DNA of 12,075 nucleotides from PNKC01 sp039917655 (GTDB taxonomy: Bacteria; Chloroflexota; Dehalococcoidia; Tepidiformales; Tepidiformaceae), in the NCBI GenBank assembly GCA_039917655.1, contig JBDSJC010000273.1:1-12075 (forward strand). The letters run 5' to 3'. This document shows positions 6,415 to 12,075 of this stretch, in pieces (the first letter of the stretch is position 1; each line of letters opens with the position of its first letter). The notes below the pieces were generated by a model that saw only the letters and a list, made by a program, of their open reading frames with translations, was not told where the DNA came from and searched no databases. The position numbers were made by a program, and so were the translations under genes.

Positions 6415-7845
6415 GTGACAACGCGGGTGGAAGACATCAGCTTTTCCGCCCGCGGGAGCAGGCCGTCCGCCGCCAGTGCGCCGCAGTCGCGGCGGCTCTC
6501 CTCCGGTCTGCAGCGGATCCTCTTCGCGGTAGCCCTCGTGACGTTCGGTTTGGCTTCGATGTACACCGGCGTGGCCATGCTGGCGCGGGTCTACCCGGCG
6601 CTCTTTCCGGGGAAAGTGCTGTTCGATGTGCCGATCCTGGCGCAGCTCGATGTCATCCCCATCGGCATAAAGACGCCCGCTGAGAGCAGCGTCTTCAACC
6701 AGCGCATCAACCTGTTGGTGCTGGGCGTGGACAAGCGCGCGGGACTCACCTACCAGGCCGACGAAGGTAACCTCACCGACACGATCATGATCGCCACGAT
6801 CGACCCGCTCCAGAAAACCGTCAGCCTGCTGAGCCTGCCACGCGACATGGAGATCGATATCACGCTGCCCAACGGCTTCAAATACGAGGACCGGATCAAC
6901 ACGTCCTATGGCGTAGGGGTGCGCGAGGGGAAGACTCCCGAGGCCGGCTTCAAGCAGGTCCAGCGCGACATCAAGATCAACTTTGGAATCGACATTGACC
7001 ACTGGCTGATCCTCGATTTCACAGGGGTGGAGAAGTTGATTAACGCCGTTGGCGGCGTCGATGTCGTCATCCCCGAGGATCTCGCCGTCCCGGAGTGGTG
7101 GTACAGCAACGACGACGTGCACGCCATCTACCTCGCCGCCTTCGCGCCCGGCCCGGTGCAGCTGGATGGCTACCGCGCGGTCGCCTTCGGCCGCTATCGC
7201 GAGACAGACAGTGACCTCAAGCGGGTGAAGCGCCAGCAACTGGTGGTGATGGCGGCGCTGGGCAAGGTGTTCCAACTCGGCCTGTTGAACAACCCGCTCG
7301 AAATCTGGGACGCGTATAATTCGACCGTGCAGACGGATATCCCGCGCAGCCGCATGCCGGGCTACGGGCTGCTGCTGAAGGCGACCAGCGGCCGGATCAA
7401 GAGCTTTTCCCTGGGAGACCCGGTCAACGGACTCGACACAGTCACGGGCTACACCTCATACGGAGGGGCAGCCGTGCTGCGCTGGAACCACGAAAACGTG
7501 CAGTACATCCTTAGCCAGGTATTTACCGCCGCGAAGTACGCAGGGACCAACGTGGAGATTCAAAATGGCTACGGCGGCGATGATGGATCGGTGCGCGTGG
7601 GCGCTTTGGGACGCTACCTGGCCTACTCCAGGAGGCTGCCCACGGTTTACTACGGACCGGACCAATCGGTGCAGCCAGAATCGACCATCAATTTCTATGG
7701 CGATGCCCGGCGGCCGTTGGCTGAAGAGATCGCGAAGTGGATGAGCATCCCGTTGACCAACATCAGGTCACTTCCACGCGATGAAAGCAGCCTGCCCGAC
7801 GTGGTGATCGTCATCGGCAAGGACTTTAAGATTCCCGGCTCCTAG
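6415..7845 (+). CDS. LCP family protein with LytR_C domain (second of tandem pair)
   Basis: A 476-aa paralogue of the preceding gene with the same layout: basic N-terminus, one membrane segment (residues about 34-56, RILFAVALVTFGLASMYTGV), LCP domain about 97-290 and LytR_C about 378-472. It should be anchored with its catalytic domain outside the membrane and act as a glycopolymer transferase. Motifs seen are INLLVLGVDKR, SLPRD (Arg143, Asp144), GRYRE (Arg260, Arg262) and RVKRQQ. One key position differs: where the first copy has GRTDS, this one has NLTDT, so the conserved Arg before T-D is Leu120. Long stretches match the first copy, for example MPGYGLLLK, GDPVNG, ALGRYLAYS and LPTVYYGPDQ, which indicates tandem duplication. 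GTG 6415 is supported by the upstream element described separately. The C-terminus faces the convergent flavoprotein gene 37 nt away. Confidence 0.92.
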   Translation: MTTRVEDISFSARGSRPSAASAPQSRRLSSGLQRILFAVALVTFGLASMYTGVAMLARVYPALFPGKVLFDVPILAQLDVIPIGIKTPAESSVFNQRINLLVLGVDKRAGLTYQADEGNLTDTIMIATIDPLQKTVSLLSLPRDMEIDITLPNGFKYEDRINTSYGVGVREGKTPEAGFKQVQRDIKINFGIDIDHWLILDFTGVEKLINAVGGVDVVIPEDLAVPEWWYSNDDVHAIYLAAFAPGPVQLDGYRAVAFGRYRETDSDLKRVKRQQLVVMAALGKVFQLGLLNNPLEIWDAYNSTVQTDIPRSRMPGYGLLLKATSGRIKSFSLGDPVNGLDTVTGYTSYGGAAVLRWNHENVQYILSQVFTAAKYAGTNVEIQNGYGGDDGSVRVGALGRYLAYSRRLPTVYYGPDQSVQPESTINFYGDARRPLAEEIAKWMSIPLTNIRSLPRDESSLPDVVIVIGKDFKIPGS

Positions 7846-7882
7846 CGCCCGGCCGGCGGCCCGTTTCGAACCACGTGACGCG

Positions 7883-9061
7883 TCACTCAACGGCGCGGGC
7901 GGGCTCCGGCGGCTCATCGAGCGCGGCGCGGGCAAGTTGTTCAAGCGCCCGGTCTTCCAATGGCGGGTTGTGAAGCGGCGCACGCACATCGCGGTAGAAG
8001 CGCTCGATAGGGCGGCTCTTCTGAAGGCTGACGCCGCCGACCACGCGCATCGCGAGGTCTACCGCTTCGATGCAGGCGTTAATCGTCTCGATCTTCGCCA
8101 CGGCCACGCGGTCGATCGGGTGCATCCCGGTCTTGGCCTGCGATTCCCACGCCGCCGCCGCATCGTACGTCAGTGCGCGGCCGCGCTGGAGCAGCATGTC
8201 GATGCGCGCGATGCGCATACGAACGCCCGGGTAGTCCTTGATCGTGCGGTTGCTGTTGGGCGTCCGTTCGCGGGCGTAGGCGACTGCGTAGTCTCGGGCG
8301 GCGCGGGCCACGCCGGTCGATGTCGCGCAGAGTCCGAGGGCGAACCAGGCCATACCGGCACCGCCCCGCGCGTCACCGGCGGCCAGTGAACGGCGAGACA
8401 TCAGCCGATCCTGGGGCAGCTGGACGTTTTCCAGCAGGACGTCGTTGCTGCCGGTGGCGCGCATGCCCAGGCTGTCCCAGGTCTCGACCACGGTCACGCC
8501 GGGGTCGGTGCGGAGGACCATCAGGTTGCCCACGGGCGGCGGCTGTCCCGCGGCGGCAGGCAGCCGGGCGAGCACGATGAAGTAGTGCAGCAAGGGCGAT
8601 AGCGTGGCGAACGTCTTTCGCCCGTTGAGGAGCCATCCGCCTTCGCTTTCGATGACGGCGGTTTCCGGGAGGCCACCGCCCGCCGGGCTGCCGAGACCCT
8701 CTTCGGTGGCGGCGGTGTTATTCAGCCAGCCGTCCTCCACGGCGCCGCGGCAGAGTTCATCGAACCAGTGTGCCGGGTAGGTGTGGGCTTCGCGTTCCTG
8801 GCCGAACGTCTTGAGGTGCATCATGAACGCCAGCGCCGTCGAGCCGTCACCGGCGGCGATCTCCTCCTGGACGCGCAGGTAGGTGGTGAGCGACGCCTCG
8901 TGCCCGCCGCGGGAGGCCGGGACGGTCAGCGCGAAGAAGCCCGCTTCGCCCAGTTCGCGAAAGTTTTCGAACGGGAAGCTGCCTTCGCGGTCGTGGTCAG
9001 CGGCGCGCGCCGCGAATCCTGGGGCGAGGCGCCGGGCGAGTGCGGGCCAGTCCGTTGTCAC
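7883..9061 (-). CDS. Acyl-CoA dehydrogenase-fold flavoprotein (dehydrogenase or flavin monooxygenase-like)
   Basis: A 392-aa protein with the three-part acyl-CoA dehydrogenase fold. An N-terminal helical domain covers about 10-110 (FRELGEAGFFALTVPASRGG). A beta domain follows (WLLNGRKTFATLSP about 143-156; WDSLGMRATGSND 195-207). The C-terminal helices are of Acyl-CoA_dh_2 type. FAD or FMN binding and a CoA-thioester or other substrate are inferred from the fold. At the end, the usual R-D-x-x-x-x-x-x-Y-E-G-T region reads RDVRAPLHNPP (357-367), so the classic catalytic Glu is not there. This is typical of DszC-like and other monooxygenase relatives, so dehydrogenase activity should not be assumed. 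GTG 9061 is chosen because CTACACT ends six bases upstream. A start at 9115 would add 18 atypical residues and bury that box. Confidence 0.86.
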   Translation of the reverse strand: MTTDWPALARRLAPGFAARAADHDREGSFPFENFRELGEAGFFALTVPASRGGHEASLTTYLRVQEEIAAGDGSTALAFMMHLKTFGQEREAHTYPAHWFDELCRGAVEDGWLNNTAATEEGLGSPAGGGLPETAVIESEGGWLLNGRKTFATLSPLLHYFIVLARLPAAAGQPPPVGNLMVLRTDPGVTVVETWDSLGMRATGSNDVLLENVQLPQDRLMSRRSLAAGDARGGAGMAWFALGLCATSTGVARAARDYAVAYARERTPNSNRTIKDYPGVRMRIARIDMLLQRGRALTYDAAAAWESQAKTGMHPIDRVAVAKIETINACIEAVDLAMRVVGGVSLQKSRPIERFYRDVRAPLHNPPLEDRALEQLARAALDEPPEPARAVE

Positions 9062-9067
9062 TGCCTG

Positions 9068-9073
9068 AGTGTA
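9068..9073 (-). promoter_or_regulatory. Candidate -10 box (TACACT) for a leaderless flavoprotein transcript
   Basis: On the minus strand CTACACT ends six bases before GTG 9061. This is the same box as the one before the 148-aa gene. No ribosome site precedes the GTG. Confidence 0.45.
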
Positions 9074-9096
9074 GCCGTTGAGACGGATCGGCGGTG

Positions 9097-9102
9097 TACC
9101 AT
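9097..9102 (+). promoter_or_regulatory. Weak -10 candidate (TACCAT) for the nitroreductase operon
   Basis: TACCAT in the 73-nt divergent gap would place the transcript start near 9109 and leave a leader of about 26 nt containing GAGGAG. A TTGAGA at 9078-9083 is only 13 nt away, too close for a normal -35. Confidence 0.3.
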
Positions 9103-9134
9103 GGCCCGTCGGCAATGCCGGCCGAGGAGAGCCG

Positions 9135-9650
9135 ATGGACGCTTACCAGGCGATCGTTTCGAAGCGCGATACACGGCATTTCGGTGGGCAGCCTATCCCC
9201 GATGACGTGCTAGCCCGGATCCTGCAGGCGGGACGGATGGCTGGCAGCTCGAAGAACACCCAGCCGGTGCGGATGGTGGTCCTGCGAGACCCGGAGCGGC
9301 TGAAGGAGATCGCGGCCTGCGGACAGTTCGCGACGCACGTCCCCGGCTGCGCGACGGCGATCGCCGTGGTGCTCGCGCCGGGCGGCGGCTCGTTTGATGC
9401 CGGACGCGCGGCCCAGAACATGATGGTCGCCGGCTGGGCGGAGGGGGTGTGCAGTTGCCCTACTTCGATGCACGATGCCGAGTGCGCGCGCACCACGCTT
9501 GGCCTGCCGGAGGGGCATTCGGTGGCGATCCTGCTGGCGATGGGGTACGTGGAGGCTGGGCGTTCGATTCACGGCGGGCGGCAACGGCTCTCGGTAGACA
9601 AGCTCACGCACTGGGAACGCTGGGAAGCCGGACGGAAGGAGAGCGAATGA
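9135..9650 (+). CDS. Nitroreductase family protein
   Basis: A 171-aa FMN-dependent NAD(P)H oxidoreductase-like protein. The N-terminal signature is typical: SKRDTRHFGGQPIPDDVLARIL (residues 9-30), then AGRMAGSSKNTQPVRMVVL, where the basic RDTRHF and the S-x-N-x-QP loop contact FMN in the family. The end carries LGLPEGHSVAILLAMGY, the usual C-terminal FMN-site strand. Five cysteines are present, three close together in GVCSCPTSMHDAEC, which is a little unusual. It is at the short end of the family range but looks complete. Substrate cannot be predicted. The start has a good Shine-Dalgarno (GAGGAG 9124-9129, five-base spacer). The stop overlaps the next start as ATGA. Confidence 0.87.
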   Translation: MDAYQAIVSKRDTRHFGGQPIPDDVLARILQAGRMAGSSKNTQPVRMVVLRDPERLKEIAACGQFATHVPGCATAIAVVLAPGGGSFDAGRAAQNMMVAGWAEGVCSCPTSMHDAECARTTLGLPEGHSVAILLAMGYVEAGRSIHGGRQRLSVDKLTHWERWEAGRKESE

Positions 9651-10213
9651 GTGCGAATCACTGGGAGGGCGAACGGGTGCGGCTGCGAGGCGTTGACCCC
9701 GCGGATTGGGAGCACTTCCAACGTTGGGCAACGGACAGCGAGGCCCAGCGCCACGGCTGGATGGAGTTCATGCCCAAAGGCACCGAAGGCGCGAAGAAGT
9801 TCGCCCAGGAGAAGTCTGCCGCGCTGCCTGAGGGCGACGACTACTTCATGATCATCGAAACCCTGGACGGCACGCCCGTGGGCACCCTTAACACCCACGC
9901 CTGCAACAAGTTGCACAGGCGCTTTGAATACGGAATCTCGGTCGATCGCGAACACTGGGCCGGCGGCTACGCTGCCGATGCACTTCGCGTGCTTTTCCGC
10001 TTCATGTTCGAAGAGCGCGGCTACAACAAGGTCAATGCGTCGGTGTACGGTTTCAACGAGCGATCCCGCCGCTTCCACGAAAAATTCGGCATGGTGCTCG
10101 AAGGGCGAGCGCGGGAAACGCACCTCAGCGGCGGGGTGTTCCACGATGAACTGCTTTTCGGGATGACGTCGGCCGAGTTCGCGGCGCTCGATCGGTCATC
10201 GCCAAACCCATAA
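9647..10213 (+). CDS. GNAT family N-acetyltransferase (RimJ/RimL-like, Acetyltransf_3)
   Basis: A 188-aa acetyltransferase. It begins with the class-typical GERVRLRGVDPADWEHFQRW (residues 8-27). The middle has FMIIETLDGTPVGTLNTH and FEYGISVDREHWAGGYAADALRVLFRFMF, in which W-A-G-G-Y-A-A-D-A is the acetyl-CoA-binding turn (Q/RxxGxG/A position). It ends with YNKVNASVYGFNERSRRFHEKFGMVLEGR, the N-x-x-S-x-x-x-x-E-K-x-G-F-like motif B of RimJ/RimL and antibiotic or amine acetylating relatives. The acceptor is unknown. It is translationally coupled to the nitroreductase through ATGA and has its own strong site (AAGGAG 9636-9641, five-base spacer). It is not closely similar to the RimI-type gene in this window. 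Confidence 0.88.
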   Translation: MSANHWEGERVRLRGVDPADWEHFQRWATDSEAQRHGWMEFMPKGTEGAKKFAQEKSAALPEGDDYFMIIETLDGTPVGTLNTHACNKLHRRFEYGISVDREHWAGGYAADALRVLFRFMFEERGYNKVNASVYGFNERSRRFHEKFGMVLEGRARETHLSGGVFHDELLFGMTSAEFAALDRSSPNP

Positions 10214-10282
10214 TCTGCGAACGGCGTTCAGATCTGATCGAGTACAAGGTTGCGAAATAGAGCGGTTGTTCGCCAACGCGTG

Positions 10283-10330
10283 GACCCTCACCCTGGCCCC
10301 CTCCCACTGCGGAGCGAGAGGGGAGAATGG
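10283..10330. repeat. Degenerate palindromic intergenic repeat (REP-like)
   Basis: The segment has the look of a common GC-rich intergenic element: CCCTCACCCTGGCCCCCTCC on one side and GAGAGGGGAGAA on the other, pairing as CCCCTC with GAGGGG around a short loop. Similar CCCTCACCC...GAGGGGA elements occur dispersed in many GC-rich bacterial genomes. Only this one copy is in the window, so repeat status rests on resemblance. The flanks 10214-10282 and 10331-10426 hold nothing I can name; no strong terminator follows the GNAT stop. Confidence 0.45.
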
Positions 10331-10426
10331 CGGTTCGACGATGGCCCTCAACTAACGCCCTCTTTCTTAGCGTAGTACTGGCTATCGCCTCTTTGCCCGA
10401 GGTAACGCGCACCTCGAAGCATCACG

Positions 10427-10560
10427 GTGCACGGCAACGAGAGAACGGTAACGCTAACCACGGGGTGTAGTCCGGGCGTTGGGCAGGCCGTGCGCGCTTC
10501 ACTGTGTCCGGTCCAGGCACCGGGTGTACGCCTCCATGCGGGGAACCCGAGCGCGGGGCG
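10427..10560 (+). pseudogene. Frameshifted remnant of a short-chain dehydrogenase/reductase N-terminus
   Basis: In one frame (starting 10427) the translation reads ERTVTLTTGCSPGVGQAV, matching the first strand and TGxxxGxG dinucleotide-binding loop of classical SDR enzymes. After about 10500 the similarity continues in the frame one base later, as RHRVYASMRGTRARG, matching the second strand and following loop (GHRVYASMR-type). Joined, the spacing between the two motifs fits an SDR with a one-base insertion or similar lesion. Nothing recognisable follows past about 10560 and the promoter of the next gene begins there, so only the first ~45 residues survive. No start codon or ribosome site of quality is visible. 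The call rests on motif resemblance, not alignment. Confidence 0.5.
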
Positions 10561-10569
10561 ACCTTCCCC

Positions 10570-10599
10570 TTGCGCGCCTTCGCTGCATCCCGCTACTAT
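10570..10599 (+). promoter_or_regulatory. Probable promoter of the Rrf2-cysK operon
   Basis: TTGCGC (10570-10575) and TACTAT (10594-10599) are separated by 18 bases, an acceptable housekeeping-sigma layout and the best in the window. Transcription would start near 10606. A perfect TTGACA at 10602-10607 has no -10 box at the right distance and lies at the start site instead. Downstream, GACTT at 10608-10612 and 10617-10621 forms a short direct repeat where a repressor could bind; this is speculative. Confidence 0.45.
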
Positions 10600-10605
10600 T
10601 GTTGA

Positions 10606-10692
10606 CAGACTTACTCGACTTTAGGAGGACGATCGCAAGCCAGCCTTGGGGCACGGCGAAAGCCAGCTTGCGGACCGTCAAGAACACCAGCC
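10606..10692 (+). other. Untranslated leader of Rrf2-cysK with orphan Shine-Dalgarno and small hairpin
   Basis: The leader holds a perfect AGGAGG (10623-10628) with no ATG, GTG or TTG at a usable distance. The nearest TTG (10646) is 17 bases away. A stem GCAAGC (10635-10640) with GCTTGC (10666-10671) can form. No T-box or known riboswitch signature was recognised. The Rrf2 ATG itself has neither a ribosome site nor a close -10 box. Confidence 0.35.
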
Positions 10693-11130
10693 ATGCGCGT
10701 ATCTACCCGCAGCGACTACGGGCTTAGAGCACTTATCGAACTCGCCGGCGACTACGGCCGGGGGCCGCTGCAATCCTCGGAGATTGCGCTGCGCCGCCAC
10801 ATCCCCGAACAGTACCTGGACCAACTGCTCACGAGCCTGCGCAAAGCGGGCTTCATCCGTTCGGTGCGCGGCCCGTCGGGTGGCCACGAACTGGTGCGCG
10901 ACCCGAACACGATCTCGGTGCGAGACGTCATCGAAGCGCTCGAAGGCAGCCTCGCCCCGGTCGCCTGGCTGGACGAGCCAGCGGAACTGACCGACCACCC
11001 CCACCAGTGCGGCCAACGCGAGATCTGGGAGCGGATTCGCCAGGCGAACGGCGAGATCCTCGCCTCCTACAGCGTGGCCGACCTACTGGAACGCGAGCCG
11101 CAAGCAACCACCGGCAGGTACGTGATATGA
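10693..11130 (+). CDS. Rrf2 family transcriptional regulator (CymR-like by context)
   Basis: A 145-aa winged-helix regulator. It opens with the family hallmark MRVSTRSDYGLRALIELA. The recognition part follows (SSEIALRRHIPEQYLDQLLTSLRKAGFIRSVRGPSGGHEL, residues 28-66), then the wing and VRDVIEALEGSLAPV (76-90). Rrf2 proteins include IscR (iron-sulfur), NsrR (nitric oxide) and CymR (cysteine metabolism). IscR and NsrR need three cysteines in the 90-110 region; this protein has one (Cys106, in DHPHQCGQ), so a typical cluster is unlikely. Direct coupling to cysK through ATGA suggests control of cysteine synthesis, as CymR does. The gene is probably autoregulated from the promoter about 90 nt upstream. 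The exact ligand, and whether it binds CysK, are inference. Confidence 0.9.
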   Translation: MRVSTRSDYGLRALIELAGDYGRGPLQSSEIALRRHIPEQYLDQLLTSLRKAGFIRSVRGPSGGHELVRDPNTISVRDVIEALEGSLAPVAWLDEPAELTDHPHQCGQREIWERIRQANGEILASYSVADLLEREPQATTGRYVI

Positions 11131-12062
11131 CTGTGGCAAGCGGCCAGCCTCAGGTCGTCGATTCCGTGCTCGGGCTGATCGGCGCGACTCCGCTGGTGCG
11201 GCTACACCGCGTAATCCCCCAGGGCGCAGCGACAGTGCTCGGCAAGATGGAGAACCTGAATCCCGGCGGCAGCGTCAAGGATCGCATCGCCCTGAGCATG
11301 ATCGAAGACGCCGAACGCGCAGGCACGCTCAAGCCCGGCGCAACGATCGTCGAGCCCACTTCTGGCAACACCGGCATCGGGCTGGCCCTTGTCGCTGCGG
11401 TCAAAGGCTATCGGCTGGTGCTCACCATGCCAGAGGATATGTCGCTCGAACGGCGGCGGCTGTTGGAACGCTACGGCGCCGAACTGATCCTCACCCCCGC
11501 GATCGAGGGGATGACCGGGGCGGTGTTCGCCGCCAACCAGATGCTCAAAGAGAACCCGAACTACTTCATGCCGCAGCAGTTCGAAAACCCCTCGAACCCG
11601 GAGGTGCACTACCGCACTACCGGTCCGGAGATCATCGAGGCCGCGGGTGGGCGCGTCGATGCCTTTGTTGCAGGCGTGGGCACTGGCGGCACGATCACGG
11701 GCGTTGGCCATCTGCTGCGCGAAACGTTCGGCGCGGACGTGCTGATCGTCGCGGTCGAACCGTCGCGCTCGCCCGTGCTAAGCGGTGGACGAGCAGGGAT
11801 GCACGGAATCCAGGGCATCGGCGCGAGCATCGTGCCCGGTGTGCTGGACCGCTCCGTTTACACGGAGATCATCCGCGTGGAGGATAAAGACGCCACGCAG
11901 ATGAGCCGCCGCCTGGCGCACGAAGAGGGCATTCTTGCTGGCATCTCCGCCGGCGCCAACGTCTTCGCCGCGCGCAAAATCGCCGAACGCCTGGGCGAAG
12001 GAAAGACCGTCGTCACAATCATCTGCGACACCGGAGAACGTTATCTCAGTGTCAACATGTAG
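11127..12062 (+). CDS. cysK: Cysteine synthase (O-acetylserine sulfhydrylase)
   Basis: A complete 311-aa PLP enzyme that makes L-cysteine from O-acetyl-L-serine and sulfide in the cytoplasm. The PLP lysine is Lys51 in NPGGSVKDR. The substrate loop TSGNTG is at 78-83, the phosphate-binding GTGGT at 185-189, GISAGAN at 272-278, and CDTGERYLS at 300-308. MPEDMSLERRRLLERYGAEL fits the CysK type; a cystathionine beta-synthase-like or CysM role is less likely given the length and lack of extra domains. ATG 11127 overlaps the regulator's stop (ATGA), with only a weak CAGG eight bases upstream, so translation is probably coupled. The remaining 13 bases of the window show nothing; a serine acetyltransferase gene, a common partner, is not visible. 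Confidence 0.95.
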   Translation: MTVASGQPQVVDSVLGLIGATPLVRLHRVIPQGAATVLGKMENLNPGGSVKDRIALSMIEDAERAGTLKPGATIVEPTSGNTGIGLALVAAVKGYRLVLTMPEDMSLERRRLLERYGAELILTPAIEGMTGAVFAANQMLKENPNYFMPQQFENPSNPEVHYRTTGPEIIEAAGGRVDAFVAGVGTGGTITGVGHLLRETFGADVLIVAVEPSRSPVLSGGRAGMHGIQGIGASIVPGVLDRSVYTEIIRVEDKDATQMSRRLAHEEGILAGISAGANVFAARKIAERLGEGKTVVTIICDTGERYLSVNM

Positions 12063-12075
12063 TGCTTAGCGCTCA

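Noticed and set aside
6262..7275. A 337-codon open frame on the minus strand across the LCP genes
   Set aside because: It lies antisense to well-supported LCP coding sequence, is rich in His, Arg and Val, and shows no domain.
7875..7886. Perfect 12-bp palindrome GTGACGCGTCAC at the flavoprotein stop codon
   Set aside because: A few 12-bp palindromes are expected by chance in a window this size, and it has no partner copy. The 37-nt gap has no T-run for a terminator.
10214..10230. GAACGGCGTTC as a terminator after the GNAT gene
   Set aside because: The stem is only about four pairs and no T-run follows.
10125..10412. Small minus-strand open frame across the GNAT end and the intergenic repeat
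   Set aside because: It is antisense to the GNAT C-terminus and then reads through the repeat; no motif or ribosome site supports it.
10602..10607. TTGACA as a consensus -35 for Rrf2
   Set aside because: No -10 box lies 15 to 19 bases downstream; that stretch is occupied by AGGAGG. The TTGCGC/TACTAT pair just upstream is better.
1..12075. tRNA, rRNA, CRISPR arrays, insertion sequences, toxin-antitoxin or defence modules
   Set aside because: I looked for these on both strands by eye and saw no supporting sequence.

Overview
The window is GC-rich bacterial chromosomal DNA with ordinary housekeeping and accessory genes. No phage, transposase, CRISPR array, rRNA or tRNA was recognised. The mix of genes fits a high-GC member of Chloroflexota or a similar lineage: two LytR-CpsA-Psr (LCP) proteins with LytR_C tails, a small Zincin_1 metallopeptidase, a DUF4838 glycoside-hydrolase-like protein, an Rrf2-cysK operon, and many apparently leaderless starts. 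That placement is inference; no marker gene settles it.

Layout. Positions 1-1756 (minus) hold a DUF4838 protein whose C-terminus runs off the left edge. Upstream of it on the same strand is a PilZ-domain protein (1801-2427). Divergent from that is rimI (2516-3085), a ribosomal-protein N-acetyltransferase. It converges, with a 12-nt overlap, on two small unknown genes on the minus strand (3074-3400 and 3440-3859). From 3989 everything runs on the plus strand: an unknown 148-aa gene, a Zincin_1 metallopeptidase that seems to start at CTG four bases after it, then two tandem LCP paralogues (4875-6281 and 6415-7845). An acyl-CoA-dehydrogenase-fold flavoprotein (7883-9061, minus) converges on the second LCP gene. 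It is divergent from a nitroreductase-GNAT pair joined by an ATGA overlap (9135-10213). A 479-nt gap follows, holding a degenerate intergenic repeat, what looks like a frameshifted scrap of a short-chain dehydrogenase, and a promoter. The window ends with an Rrf2 regulator and cysK, also joined by ATGA.

How the genes work together. The clearest functional unit is Rrf2-cysK: a repressor-type regulator translationally coupled to cysteine synthase, reminiscent of the CymR-CysK partnership of Firmicutes. The LCP pair probably attaches glycopolymers to the cell envelope. The nitroreductase and GNAT are co-transcribed without an evident shared pathway.

The most general observation concerns start sites. 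Seven genes have a TANNNT-like -10 box 6 to 9 bases before the start codon, which is the architecture of leaderless mRNAs. Genes inside operons, and the nitroreductase, use Shine-Dalgarno sites or coupling instead. This pattern also guided the start choices for PilZ, rimI and the flavoprotein. I did not find a convincing undescribed multi-gene system. The points most worth a second look are the leaderless pattern, the missing catalytic Glu in the flavoprotein, the CTG start, the diverged LCP pair, and the Rrf2-cysK leader with its neighbouring pseudogene.
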